The position numbers and the translations under genes are program-made. The notes beneath the pieces are model-generated. The model worked only from the letters and a program-made list of their open reading frames with translations. It was not told where the DNA came from and ran no database searches. A stretch of 64,000 nucleotides of DNA from Chryseobacterium senegalense (GTDB lineage Bacteria > Bacteroidota > Bacteroidia > Flavobacteriales > Weeksellaceae): NCBI GenBank assembly GCA_001403755.1, contig CYUH01000013.1, positions 186,001 to 250,000 of the forward strand, read 5' to 3'. This document shows, one piece after another, positions 1-8,994 of the stretch. Within the stretch, counting starts at the first letter, position 1; every line of letters starts with the position of its first letter.

Positions 1-711
1 TTCGTCGATTTGTATTTTGCTGATATTTTTGATTAATGGCAAAAGTTTGGGGAAACCGAAATTTCGTGGATCAAAATCTGGTTTCTTTTTGATGATGAAA
101 CTTCCGAGATTCCCGAGAAAAGTCCAGCCGTCCTCATCCGCCAAAGCGTTGATGCTTTCGGTAATCAACTTCACGGTTCGGGCATCGATTTTACTCAATG
201 GTTCCTGTTTTTTCTTGGTTTTGGTGGCTTTTTTAGCAACGGTATTTTCAGGTTCTTCAGCACTTTCGCTATCTTCAGTACTGTTGAGAATTTCCAGATA
301 AATAAATTTATCACAAGCAGAAATAAATGGTTTTGGTGTTTTCTTTTCCCCAAATCCAATGACGGTCATTCCGGCTTCTCGCAATCGTGTTGCCAATCTC
401 GTAAAATCGCTATCGCTGGAAACAATACAAAATCCGGTCACTTTTTCGGAATACAAAATATCCATTGCATCGATGATTAATGCACTGTCGCTAGAGTTTT
501 TCCCGGTCGTGTAGCTGTATTGCTGAATCGGCGTGATGGCATTTTCCAGCAAAACATTTTTCCATCCGGAAACGGTAGGTTTGGTCCAATCAGCATAAAT
601 TCTTTTGATGGTTGGTGTTCCGTTTTTCGAAATTTCTTCCAGCATTTCCTTCACATTTTTATAAGGAACATTATCGGCATCGATGAGTACGGCTAATTTA
701 TCGTCGGTCAT
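1..711 (-). CDS. NYN-domain protein with C-terminal LOTUS/OST-HTH region (3' end cut by window)
   Basis: The frame opens with ATG at 711 and reads 237 codons to the window edge without a stop, so the C-terminus is missing. Residues about 1-140 look like a LabA-type NYN (PIN-like) nuclease domain: an early acidic stretch LAVLIDADNVPY, then SDSALIIDAMD and FCIVSSDSDFTRLATRLREAG, which place the conserved aspartates of that fold. A Lys/Thr-rich linker follows (about 155-170), then a segment ending DEDGWTFLGNLGSFIIKKKP and DFDPRNFGFPKL that resembles the LOTUS/OST-HTH RNA-binding module. Proteins of this architecture are thought to bind and cut RNA, but the substrate is unknown. A TAAATTTG promoter element lies at 762-755. 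It transcribes away from dinB. Confidence 0.8.
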   Translation of the reverse strand, partial: MTDDKLAVLIDADNVPYKNVKEMLEEISKNGTPTIKRIYADWTKPTVSGWKNVLLENAITPIQQYSYTTGKNSSDSALIIDAMDILYSEKVTGFCIVSSDSDFTRLATRLREAGMTVIGFGEKKTPKPFISACDKFIYLEILNSTEDSESAEEPENTVAKKATKTKKKQEPLSKIDARTVKLITESINALADEDGWTFLGNLGSFIIKKKPDFDPRNFGFPKLLPLIKNISKIQIDE

Positions 712-754
712 ATTTTTTATCTTTTTTTAATGATTGCACTTTGTACAATTTACC

Positions 755-762
755 CAAATTTA
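755..762 (-). promoter_or_regulatory. -7 promoter element of the NYN/LOTUS gene
   Basis: Minus-strand TAAATTTG matches the Bacteroidota TAnnTTTG element and lies about 44 bases upstream of the ATG at 711. No clear TTTG -33 partner was found. Confidence 0.45.
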
Positions 763-882
763 CATTAAATCTTTCAAATAAAGCCACTAAAAGGCCGATA
801 AATATAATTTAATGAAAGGATAATAATCACAAAGACTTTTCAATTCCCATCAATGTTCGGGTACATTTACTAATTTTACCCC

Positions 883-1965
883 ATGCAAAGTCACCGAAAA
901 ATCATTCATGTTGATATGGACGCATTTTATGCTTCCGTGGAGCAGCATGACAATCCGGAACTTCGCGGGAAACCGGTTTGTGTAGGTGGCGGACAATATG
1001 GTGTAGTAGCGGCAGCAAGTTACGAAGCCCGAAAATATGGAGTTCGGTCCGCAATGCCCGGAAGAATGGCCTTGGAAAAATGTCCGCATTTAATTGTTGT
1101 GAAACCCAGGTTCCAGCGTTACAAAGAAATTTCAATGCAAATTCGCGAGATTTTTCATGAATATACCGATCTTGTTGAACCGCTTTCTTTGGACGAAGCT
1201 TATTTGGATGTCACCGAAAATAAAAAAGGAATTTCTTCTGCGAATGACATAGCAAGGGAAATCCGAAGAAAAATTTATGAAAAAACCGGACTTACAGCCT
1301 CTGCTGGAATTTCGGTGAATAAATTTCTTGCGAAAGTTGCTTCCGACTACCACAAGCCAAACGGGCAGAAAACCATTCATCCAACTCAAATTTTGGATTT
1401 TATGGAAGATTTGCCGATTGAAAAGTTCTACGGAATCGGGAAAGTAACGGCCAACAAAATGCATGAATTGCATATTTATAAAGGTGCCGACTTAAAGAAA
1501 AAATCTTTGGAAGAACTCGTCAGGATTTTTGGAAAATCGGGGAATTATTACTACAATGTCGTCCGTGGCGTTCACCACAGCGAGGTAAAACCTCATCGTA
1601 TCCAGAAAAGTGTGGCGGTGGAGGAAACTTTCTGGGACAATCTTTTGGATGAAGAAGCTGTTTTCGCTCAGCTGAAAACCATCAGCCAGGAGCTTGAAAA
1701 CCGACTTAGCAAAAAAGAAATCAAAGGAAAAACATTAACTCTAAAAATTAAATACAAAGATTTTACCCAATATACCCGCAGCAAAACGAAGGAAACTTAT
1801 TTTCTAAATCACTCCGAATTTTATGAAACAGCGAAAAAACTTTGGGAACTTCGTCCCTTCGATAAACCAGTTAGGTTGTTGGGGCTTTCGCTTTCTAACC
1901 TCAACACTTTAGAAAAAAAGCAAGTTTCGGTACAGTTGAAAATTCCTTTTACAGAATACGAATAA
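883..1965 (+). CDS. dinB: DNA polymerase IV (Y family)
   Basis: Error-prone translesion polymerase of 360 residues, the usual length for DinB. The N-terminal catalytic motif HVDMDAFYASVEQ (about residues 9-21) and the second acidic motif EPLSLDEAYLDVTE (about 98-111) carry the metal-binding Asp and Asp-Glu residues. The helix-hairpin-helix stretch FYGIGKVTANKMHELHI lies near residue 185, and the little-finger domain fills the rest. The ATG at 883 directly follows a near-consensus TAATTTTA at 871-878, so the leader would be very short. I see no LexA-like operator. It stands alone, divergent from the NYN gene. Confidence 0.96.
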   Translation: MQSHRKIIHVDMDAFYASVEQHDNPELRGKPVCVGGGQYGVVAAASYEARKYGVRSAMPGRMALEKCPHLIVVKPRFQRYKEISMQIREIFHEYTDLVEPLSLDEAYLDVTENKKGISSANDIAREIRRKIYEKTGLTASAGISVNKFLAKVASDYHKPNGQKTIHPTQILDFMEDLPIEKFYGIGKVTANKMHELHIYKGADLKKKSLEELVRIFGKSGNYYYNVVRGVHHSEVKPHRIQKSVAVEETFWDNLLDEEAVFAQLKTISQELENRLSKKEIKGKTLTLKIKYKDFTQYTRSKTKETYFLNHSEFYETAKKLWELRPFDKPVRLLGLSLSNLNTLEKKQVSVQLKIPFTEYE

Positions 1966-2159
1966 TAAATCATTGTTTTAAAAATTAAAAAAAATAGTTC
2001 GTTCTTTCCACTTTTGATCATGTTCCACATAAGCTCTTTATTCAGTTTAAATATTGCTTTTACAAGAAATTAATTTCAAAAAATTTAAATAGTAACTTAT
2101 CGTCAATTTCAAAAAACTAAAGTTTCGGGAATTAAAAAATAGACTTTTGGATGAGCTTG

Positions 2160-2173
2160 AATGCAATTGCATT
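2160..2173. promoter_or_regulatory. 14-base perfect palindrome upstream of the amylase gene
   Basis: AATGCAATTGCATT is a perfect palindrome in the 288-base AT-rich gap between dinB and the amylase, about 80 bases before the amylase ATG. It could be an operator, but there is nothing else to support that. Confidence 0.2.
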
Positions 2174-2253
2174 GGTTTAATTTATGAAATCTCCTTTTTT
2201 CCCTGAATATTGGACTTGTTTTTGCTAACTTCACCAATCAAAATTCATCAATA

Positions 2254-3726
2254 ATGAATGCAACCATGATTCAGTTTTTCCACTGGTACTCCGAAGGAAA
2301 CTCGAAACTTTATGACCACGCGAAAGATTCCGCGGAATATCTGAAACAATTGGGAATTTCTGCGGTTTGGTTTCCGCCGGCTTATAAAGCTTCTGGTGGC
2401 GGTTTTTCCGTGGGTTACGATCCTTATGATTTATATGATTTAGGAGAATTTGATCAAAAAGGAACCATTCCGACCAAATATGGTTCGAAAGAACAATACC
2501 AAAACGCTTGCAAAACTTTGCAAGAAAAGGGTATTTCCGTAATTGCGGATATCGTTTTGAATCATAAAGCCGGCGGCGACGAAAAAGAAAAGTTTCATGC
2601 CGTAAAAGTAAATCCCGAAAACCGACAAGAAAACATTTCAGAACCTTTCGAAATTGAAAGTTATACAAAATTCACTTTTCCGAATCGTGAAAAAAAATAT
2701 TCAGACTTCGAATGGAATTTCACCTGCTTTTCTGGCGTAGATTATGCGGAAGGTCAGGAAGAAGGAATTTACCAAATCATCCACGATTTCGGCGATGGTT
2801 GGGAAGAAATGATCGATACCGAAAAAGGAAATTATGATTATCTGATGTACAACGATATCGACCACAGAAACCCATTCGTTCGGGAAGAACTCGACAAATG
2901 GGGCAAATGGTATCACGACCAGATTCATTTCGATGGAGTTCGTTTAGACGCAGTGAAACACCAATCTCCGGTTTTCTACAAAGAATGGCTGTACAAACTT
3001 CGGGAAAATACTGCTAAAAATATTTTCGCCGTCGGTGAGTATTGGGCTCCTGGCGAAGTAAATCTTTTGCAAGATTATATAAATGCCACCGAAGGTTGCA
3101 TGAGTTTGTTCGATTCTTCTCTTCAACAAAATTTTCACATTGCTTCGAAAGAAGGTGCGGATTATGATTTAAGAAAAATATTTGATGAAACCTTGACTCT
3201 ACTGAATCCCGCATTTTCTGTAACCGTGGTCGATAATCACGATACACAACCGCTACAAGCCTTGGAAGCTCCTGTAGAATCTTGGTTTAAACCTATTGCT
3301 TATGCCCTAATTCTTCTTCGAGACAACGGATATCCTTGTGTGTTTTATCCGGATTTATTCGGAGCGCACTATACCGACAAAGACAAGGAAGGAAACGATC
3401 AGGAAATATTTCTGGATAAAGTAGAAAAAATTGAAGAACTATTGAAAGCGCGACAACAATTTGCTTACGGAGCGCAAAAAGATTATTTTGAAGACGCGAA
3501 CTGTCTTGCCTGGACCCGCGAAGGTGACGATGAACACGCTGGTTGCGCAGTAGTTTTAAGCAACAGAGATGCTTACGAAAAACCAATGGAAATGGGTGAA
3601 AAATATGCAGGGAAGCAATTCTATGATTTTATGGGATGGTTTTCCGAAAAAGTTACCATTGACGAAAACGGATGGGGAAATTTTCCGGTTCCGGCAGGAA
3701 ATGTCTCGGTTTGGGTTCCCGAATAG
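2254..3726 (+). CDS. Cytoplasmic alpha-amylase (GH13)
   Basis: Hydrolyses alpha-1,4-glucan links. The 490-residue protein has no signal peptide and starts directly with the barrel strand (MIQFFHWY), as in the cytoplasmic AmyA-type and Bacillus liquefying amylases. Visible GH13 regions are GYDPYDLYDLGEFDQKG (about 57-73), ISVIADIVLNHKAGGDE (region I), FDGVRLDAVKHQ (region II, nucleophile Asp), FAVGEYW (region III, acid/base Glu) and VVDNHDTQP (region IV, stabilising Asp). All catalytic residues are intact. The stop codon at 3724-3726 is followed at once by a barstar-like gene, so the two probably share a message. It may act on internal glycogen or imported maltodextrin. No sus-type transporter genes are nearby. 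Confidence 0.93.
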   Translation: MNATMIQFFHWYSEGNSKLYDHAKDSAEYLKQLGISAVWFPPAYKASGGGFSVGYDPYDLYDLGEFDQKGTIPTKYGSKEQYQNACKTLQEKGISVIADIVLNHKAGGDEKEKFHAVKVNPENRQENISEPFEIESYTKFTFPNREKKYSDFEWNFTCFSGVDYAEGQEEGIYQIIHDFGDGWEEMIDTEKGNYDYLMYNDIDHRNPFVREELDKWGKWYHDQIHFDGVRLDAVKHQSPVFYKEWLYKLRENTAKNIFAVGEYWAPGEVNLLQDYINATEGCMSLFDSSLQQNFHIASKEGADYDLRKIFDETLTLLNPAFSVTVVDNHDTQPLQALEAPVESWFKPIAYALILLRDNGYPCVFYPDLFGAHYTDKDKEGNDQEIFLDKVEKIEELLKARQQFAYGAQKDYFEDANCLAWTREGDDEHAGCAVVLSNRDAYEKPMEMGEKYAGKQFYDFMGWFSEKVTIDENGWGNFPVPAGNVSVWVPE

Positions 3727-3741
3727 GTGAAAAAAATTCTG

Positions 3742-4131
3742 ATGAAAAAAATTATTATCGAAGGCAAAAACATTAATAATATCGAGACCTTCTACCAGGA
3801 AGTAAACCGAGTGTTTATGTCACAAGAAAACTGGAAAATTGCGCAGAGTTTAGATGCTTTCAATGATCTATTATATAGATCTTTCGGCGAGATTAAAGGA
3901 AAAGAAAAAATCCAGCTGATTTGGAAAGATATCGAACAAAACCAGAAATCACTGGGCTTTCAAACAACCTTGGAGTTTTATCAAAACAAATTGAAATCTC
4001 CAGAAATTTTTAACCGTAAATTTGTTCAACGCAAAATAGATGAACTGCATAATGGTGTAGGACTTACTTTCTTCGAAATTGTCTTGGAAATCATTTCAGA
4101 TCACGACAATATTATACTAATTAAAAATTAA
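3742..4131 (+). CDS. Barstar-like small protein
   Basis: Protein of 129 residues from ATG 3742. A GTG at 3727, immediately after the amylase stop, is an alternative start in the same frame. The opening KIIIEGKNINNIETFYQEVNRVF and the central SLDAFNDLLYRSFG resemble the barstar (ribonuclease inhibitor) fold, in which the second helix carrying the Leu-Asp-Ala-Phe-Asn-Asp segment sits near the barnase contact surface. The match is by pattern only. No barnase-type nuclease gene lies nearby, so an immunity role cannot be read from context. It is co-directional and contiguous with the amylase gene. Confidence 0.7.
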   Translation: MKKIIIEGKNINNIETFYQEVNRVFMSQENWKIAQSLDAFNDLLYRSFGEIKGKEKIQLIWKDIEQNQKSLGFQTTLEFYQNKLKSPEIFNRKFVQRKIDELHNGVGLTFFEIVLEIISDHDNIILIKN

Positions 4132-4181
4132 TCGAAAAAATTTGCCGCTTTTGCATTATTTTTACTGAAATTTTTTTTTAA

Positions 4182-5759
4182 ATGTTGCAAAATTTGGCCT
4201 TCTATCTTACGTTAGTCATTATCATTGTGCTTCTAATCATGCTTGCGCAAAAGATAAAAGTAGCGTACCCTGTTCTTTTGGTTTTAGCGGGATTGGGAAT
4301 TAGTTTTATTCCGGGTATTCCAATTGTAGAGATCGAGCCAGAACTCATCTTCTTTATTTTCTTGCCGCCCTTGCTTTATGAAGCCGCATGGAATTCTTCT
4401 TGGAAAGAACTTTGGAGATGGCGAAGGATTGTCTTTAGTTTTGCGTTTGTAGTTGTTTTTTTTACTGCAATTGTGGTCGCTTTTGCTGCAAACTATATTA
4501 TTCCCGGATTTTCTTTGGCATTAGGTTTTTTGTTAGGCGGAATCGTATCTCCACCAGATGCAGTAAGTGCAGGAGCTATTTTAAAATTTGTAAAAATCCC
4601 GAAAAGATTCCAATCTATTTTAGAAGGAGAAAGTTTGTTGAATGATGCATCCTCCCTCATTATTTTTCGCTTTGCATTAATTGCTGTGGCAACAGGACAA
4701 TTCATATGGCAGCAAGCTATTGTGGATTTTATTTGGATGTGTGTAGGCGGAGCAGGAATTGGGATTTTAATTGCTTTTCTCTTTATGAAAATGCATAAAT
4801 TACTGCCAACTGACGCCAATATGGATACCATTTTCACCCTTGCCTCTCCGTTTATCATGTATCTTGCTGCGGAAGAATTTCACGCTTCCGGCGTACTTTC
4901 GGTCGTAAGCGGTGGATTATTTTTATCAGTTCGCCGACATCACTTTCTTAGTGGCGCATCGCGGCTTCACAGCATAAATGTTTGGCAAAGTTTCAGTTTT
5001 TTACTCAACGGAATGGTATTTATGTTGATTGGGCTGGATCTTCCGCTTATTGTTTCGGGGCTCGGCGACACCAGCATTTATCAAGCAACTATGTATGGTG
5101 TTTTAATCACCGGGGTTCTTATTATCATTAGAATGTTCGCCAGTTATGGAGCGGTGGTTTTCACTTTAATTATGCGAAACTTCATCAATGTTGCAGATAA
5201 CGAGCATCCCGGTTGGAAAGTTCCAATCGTTCTCGGCTGGACCGGAATGCGCGGGGTGGTTTCGTTGGCAGCAGCACTTTCAATACCTGTAACTTTGGCG
5301 GACGGAAGCCCATTTCCTCACCGTAACCTCATCCTTTTCATCACTTTTGTAGTGATTTTACTTACTTTAGTTTTGCAAGGTTTAACGCTTCCTCTTTTAC
5401 TGAAAAAAGTAAAATTAAAAGATAAAGATTTCATTAAATCCGAAAAAGAAATCGACTATGAAATTCGAAGCGAATTAGCAAAAATTGCCGTCGAAAAAGT
5501 TAAAAAAGAGTATCCCGACAAGTTGGAACAATTCCCAGCGCTCAAAGAACAGTTTCAAAGCTGGGAAAACAGAATTAACAGTTCCGAAATCATCATTAAT
5601 TACCCCGAATACCAAAAGATTTTTGCTGATATTTTGGAGCATCAAAGAATGTGGCTCATCAATAAAAACCGAGAAGAACTTCTTCTCGATGAAGAAATTG
5701 TTCGAAAACATTTAAGATTGATTGATCTTCAGGAAGAGAGACTAAGTCTCGGGAAATAA
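4182..5759 (+). CDS. Na+/H+ antiporter, CPA1 family
   Basis: Inner-membrane cation/proton exchanger of 525 residues. About twelve hydrophobic segments span residues 1-410. The core transport motifs are visible: FFIFLPPLLYEAAWN, GGIVSPPDAVSAGAILK (the Pro-Asp pair of the exchanger) and ILEGESLLNDASSLIIFR (the Asn-Asp pair). Later GWTGMRGVVSLAAALSIP holds the conserved Arg of CPA1 proteins. Residues about 410-525 are a charged cytoplasmic tail without a recognised domain. A near-consensus promoter element (TATTTTTA) precedes the ATG by about 18 bases. The likely role is pH and sodium homeostasis; ion preference cannot be told from sequence. Confidence 0.93.
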   Translation: MLQNLAFYLTLVIIIVLLIMLAQKIKVAYPVLLVLAGLGISFIPGIPIVEIEPELIFFIFLPPLLYEAAWNSSWKELWRWRRIVFSFAFVVVFFTAIVVAFAANYIIPGFSLALGFLLGGIVSPPDAVSAGAILKFVKIPKRFQSILEGESLLNDASSLIIFRFALIAVATGQFIWQQAIVDFIWMCVGGAGIGILIAFLFMKMHKLLPTDANMDTIFTLASPFIMYLAAEEFHASGVLSVVSGGLFLSVRRHHFLSGASRLHSINVWQSFSFLLNGMVFMLIGLDLPLIVSGLGDTSIYQATMYGVLITGVLIIIRMFASYGAVVFTLIMRNFINVADNEHPGWKVPIVLGWTGMRGVVSLAAALSIPVTLADGSPFPHRNLILFITFVVILLTLVLQGLTLPLLLKKVKLKDKDFIKSEKEIDYEIRSELAKIAVEKVKKEYPDKLEQFPALKEQFQSWENRINSSEIIINYPEYQKIFADILEHQRMWLINKNREELLLDEEIVRKHLRLIDLQEERLSLGK

Positions 5760-5832
5760 ATTTTCTCCCCACTTATTTCATAAACGTTAAAACTTTAAGA
5801 AAAAATTATGACAACTCCATTTTTCTATTTTA

Positions 5833-5840
5833 TAAATTTG
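5833..5840 (+). promoter_or_regulatory. -7 promoter element of the alcohol dehydrogenase gene
   Basis: TAAATTTG, a full match to TAnnTTTG, 18 bases upstream of the ATG at 5859. Confidence 0.55.
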
Positions 5841-5858
5841 AAGTCTTAAAAAATTTAT

Positions 5859-6917
5859 ATGAATACAACCTCTGTAAAAGCCTTCGGAACCGAAGCAAAA
5901 GATAAAGATTTGCAACTGATGCAAATTGAAAGAAGAGAAGTAACACCTACAGATATTGAAATCGATATCTTGTACTGCGGAGTTTGCCATAGCGACCTCC
6001 ATACGGCAAGAAACGACTGGGGCGGCACCAAATATCCTTCTGTTCCGGGACACGAGATCATTGGCCGAATTACAAAAGTAGGTTCTGCGGTAACAAAATT
6101 CAAAGTAGGCGATTTAGCCGGTGTTGGTTGTTTGGTAGATTCTTGCCGAGAATGTGAGAGCTGCAAACAAAACCTGGAGCAATATTGTCTCAATGGCTCT
6201 ACAGGAACTTACAACGGAAAAGATCCATTTTTGGGTGGCCACACTTTTGGAGGTTACTCCGAAAAAGTTGTGGTTGATGAGGCTTTTGGGCTACACATCC
6301 CGGAAAATTTAGATTTAAAAGCTGTTGCACCGCTACTTTGCGCTGGCGTTACTACGTGGTCTCCGTTGAAACATTGGAACGTGAAGGAAGGGAGTAAAGT
6401 TGCAGTAGTAGGATTAGGCGGATTGGGACACATGGCGATTAAACTTGCCAAAGGTCTGGGCGCCAATGTTACCTTATTTTCCAGAAGCCCCGACAAAATT
6501 CAGGATGCGCTGGATTTGGGAGCCGATGCTGTAGTAATTTCAACGTATGAAAATGAAATGAACGCCGTAAAAGGAAAGTTTGATTTAATTATTGATACTG
6601 TTCCTTACGACCACGATATTAATCCTTATATCAGCACTTTAAATATTAGTGGAACTCTTGTATTGGTAGGTTATATCGGAAAAATGGAAGATGCACTTTT
6701 CACTCCACCCATGATTGGTGGAAGAAGATCAGTTGCTGGATCAGTAATCGGAGGAATCAAAGAAACCCAAGAAATGCTCGATTTCTGTGGCGAGAAAAAT
6801 ATCCTTCCGGAAATAGAAATGATCAATATGCAAAACATCAATGAAGCGTACGAAAGAATGCTGAAAAGCGATGTGCGCTATCGTTTTGTGATCGATATGC
6901 AATCTCTGAAAAACTAA
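5859..6917 (+). CDS. Zinc-dependent NAD(P) alcohol dehydrogenase (CAD/YahK-like)
   Basis: Medium-chain dehydrogenase of 352 residues, oxidising alcohols or reducing aldehydes. The catalytic zinc ligands are in YCGVCHSDLH and the GHEIIG block. The four structural-zinc cysteines are in DSCRECESCKQNLEQYC. The nucleotide fold is marked by GLGGLGHMAIKLAKGLG. The set of motifs fits the cinnamyl-alcohol/aldehyde reductase subgroup, whose members usually prefer NADPH and aldehydes. It is a single-gene unit with its own promoter element and a shared hairpin terminator downstream. Confidence 0.92.
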   Translation: MNTTSVKAFGTEAKDKDLQLMQIERREVTPTDIEIDILYCGVCHSDLHTARNDWGGTKYPSVPGHEIIGRITKVGSAVTKFKVGDLAGVGCLVDSCRECESCKQNLEQYCLNGSTGTYNGKDPFLGGHTFGGYSEKVVVDEAFGLHIPENLDLKAVAPLLCAGVTTWSPLKHWNVKEGSKVAVVGLGGLGHMAIKLAKGLGANVTLFSRSPDKIQDALDLGADAVVISTYENEMNAVKGKFDLIIDTVPYDHDINPYISTLNISGTLVLVGYIGKMEDALFTPPMIGGRRSVAGSVIGGIKETQEMLDFCGEKNILPEIEMINMQNINEAYERMLKSDVRYRFVIDMQSLKN

Positions 6918-6938
6918 TTTTTTGTAGATAAAAAAATG

Positions 6939-6970
6939 AAATATCCGGTTGATTGCTCAGCCGGATATTT
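6939..6970. terminator. Bidirectional hairpin terminator
   Basis: A 10-base stem AAATATCCGG / CCGGATATTT around a 12-base loop sits between two convergent genes and is flanked by T-rich DNA on both sides. Confidence 0.8.
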
Positions 6971-6981
6971 TTATATAAAGT

Positions 6982-8247
6982 CTATTTCAAAACCTTTTTT
7001 GCCGTTTTCGGTGAACCGTCAATAGGTTGGGAAACTTTTAATCCTAAAATTTCAGCAACCATAGGATAAAGATTCACATTCCGAAACTTTCCGATTTTTT
7101 TCCCTTCTTTAAAAGCCGGACCGGAAGCAGCGAAAGTCGCCCTCATTTCCGGAACTTTAAATGGATTGTAACCATGCTTTCCGGGTGTTTTTTTAGATCC
7201 GGATTCCAAGAAAACCTTCGGAGCATTAGGAACTAAAAGAATCTGCCCAATTCTTCCGAAACGGTCATCAGAAGTACCATAATGCAATTTTTTAGGAAAT
7301 TTATCGGTGAGATAAACTTTATAATCTCGCATTCTATTTTTCTTTAATTCCCTATAAACGGATTTCACTTCCGCGTCATTTTTCACCATCACACGGAGCA
7401 AAGTTTGAGCATTGAAATAGGTAAAACGGCTCTTATCCAAAAGTATTTCGGGAATTTCCAGGGGATTTTCCAAATCGACATCAATCATCCCGTGGTCCGA
7501 AACAAAAATAAAATTCACATTCGGAAGCTTCAGTTCATTCACTTTCTGAATTAATTTCCCGACTGCATCATCTACAAACTCGACTGCTTGGCGCAATTCG
7601 GGAGATTCTGTGCCATAAAGATGTCCATTTTTATCCACTTCAGGGAAATAAAAAGTGATCAGATGTGGCCTTTTATCTTCCGGAAGTTTCAGCCAGTTGA
7701 GGACGATATTTATTTTTTCATCTGCCGTAAATTTTTCATGATATTGGTAATAATAGGTTGGCCGAGTTCCTCCCGCATCACTGTTGGAAGCTACCCAAAA
7801 CAAAGAAGCTGCGAGCGTCCCCTGCTTCTCGGCGAGACTCCAAAGTGGAATTCCGCCGAGCCAGGAACCGTCGGAAATTTTGCTCTGAACACTCATACCA
7901 AAGATATCATTGCGCTTTTGATCATAAAAATAATTATCTACAAAACCGGTATGCGATGGGAAAAGTCCGGTGATCATCGTATAATGATTCGGTCCCGTAA
8001 TCGAAGGATAAGAAGGAATCATCGCTTTTGCGGAAACACCTTTTTCGGCAAGTTTCAGTATGTTTTTCGCATGATATCTTTTCGCATAATCATATCTGAA
8101 ACCATCCGCAGAAATCAAAATCACATAAGGTTTTGGAAGAGAAGCGTCTGTATTTTTTCGGTTCGGAACCACGACTTGCGCAGTATCGGTTTGAGAAAAA
8201 GCCCATCCGAAAATTAGAATAAAAGCTAAAGAAAATAGGTTCTTCAT
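6982..8247 (-). CDS. Exported type I phosphodiesterase / alkaline-phosphatase superfamily protein
   Basis: Protein of 421 residues with an N-terminal signal peptide (hydrophobic stretch ending WAFSQT), so periplasmic. It belongs to the nucleotide pyrophosphatase/phosphodiesterase branch of the alkaline phosphatase superfamily. Metal ligands are in VILISADGFRYDY and FIFVSDHGM. The nucleophilic Thr is in PSITGPNHYTMITGL, and further ligands are in EVDKNGHLYG and GKHGYNPF. This group cleaves phosphodiester or pyrophosphate bonds of nucleotides or lipids; the substrate here is unknown. A TAAATTTG promoter element lies at 8272-8265, close to the ATG. Confidence 0.9.
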   Translation of the reverse strand: MKNLFSLAFILIFGWAFSQTDTAQVVVPNRKNTDASLPKPYVILISADGFRYDYAKRYHAKNILKLAEKGVSAKAMIPSYPSITGPNHYTMITGLFPSHTGFVDNYFYDQKRNDIFGMSVQSKISDGSWLGGIPLWSLAEKQGTLAASLFWVASNSDAGGTRPTYYYQYHEKFTADEKINIVLNWLKLPEDKRPHLITFYFPEVDKNGHLYGTESPELRQAVEFVDDAVGKLIQKVNELKLPNVNFIFVSDHGMIDVDLENPLEIPEILLDKSRFTYFNAQTLLRVMVKNDAEVKSVYRELKKNRMRDYKVYLTDKFPKKLHYGTSDDRFGRIGQILLVPNAPKVFLESGSKKTPGKHGYNPFKVPEMRATFAASGPAFKEGKKIGKFRNVNLYPMVAEILGLKVSQPIDGSPKTAKKVLK

Positions 8248-8264
8248 GGAGAAATTTTGAGATC

Positions 8265-8272
8265 CAAATTTA
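8265..8272 (-). promoter_or_regulatory. -7 promoter element of the phosphodiesterase gene
   Basis: Minus-strand TAAATTTG about 18 bases upstream of the ATG at 8247. Confidence 0.55.
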
Positions 8273-8347
8273 CTCCGAAAATCTGAATCCGGAATATTAA
8301 GAAATCTTAATTAAATAGGAATTTCGAAATTGTTATCAAGGGAAAAA

Positions 8348-8974
8348 TTAAGATTTATGAGAAGCTTCTCTCAAATTAACCATCATTTTCTCGGTCGCAG
8401 CTTTCAGCTCATCGATTCCTTCATTATTATAGATCACAAAATCAGCACGTTTTATTTTATCTTTTTCGGGCATTTGTTTATCGATTATTGCTTCAATTTC
8501 CCGATAAGTTTTTTGGTCCCGATCCATCACGCGTTTGATGCGGATATTGTCGTCGGCAGTCACCAAAACACTTTTGTAGCAGCTTTCATTAAGATTTAAT
8601 TCAAACAAAAGTGCGGTTTCTTTAAAAACAAATTCCGCTTGTTGCTTATTAACCCAATTTTCAAAATCGATTTTTACAGCGGGATGAATGAGCGCATTGA
8701 GCTTAAGCCGTGTTTCATCGTTATTAAAAACAATTTCTGAGACGTATTTTCTATTATAAAATCCGTTTTCATCGTAAGCTTCTTCGCCTAGAAGTTCTTT
8801 AATTTTATTTTTTAAAACCTCATCATCATTTACAATTTCCTTCGCTCGATCATCCGAATAATACACCGGAAATCCCATTTCTTCGATGAATCTCGCTACC
8901 GTAGTTTTCCCTGAACCGATGCCACCTGTGAGACCGATAATTTTTTTATTGTTTATTAAATTTTCTTCTTCCAT
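8348..8974 (-). CDS. coaE: Dephospho-CoA kinase
   Basis: Catalyses the last step of coenzyme A synthesis, phosphorylating dephospho-CoA with ATP. The protein has 208 residues, a typical length. The P-loop IGLTGGIGSGKTTVARFIEEMG is near the N-terminus (about residues 13-34), followed by the CoA-binding VYYSDDRAKEIV. The lid region holds DRDQKTYREIEAIIDKQMPEKDK, the usual place of the R-x-x-x-Q-x signature. It lies 20 bases downstream of the metallo-hydrolase gene on the same strand and is probably co-transcribed with it. Confidence 0.95.
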   Translation of the reverse strand: MEEENLINNKKIIGLTGGIGSGKTTVARFIEEMGFPVYYSDDRAKEIVNDDEVLKNKIKELLGEEAYDENGFYNRKYVSEIVFNNDETRLKLNALIHPAVKIDFENWVNKQQAEFVFKETALLFELNLNESCYKSVLVTADDNIRIKRVMDRDQKTYREIEAIIDKQMPEKDKIKRADFVIYNNEGIDELKAATEKMMVNLREASHKS

Positions 8975-8994
8975 GCTGTGTGCATCCGTTCAAA

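Noticed and set aside
850..1473. Minus-strand open frames within dinB
   Set aside because: They are antisense to a well-matched DinB protein and show no family motifs.
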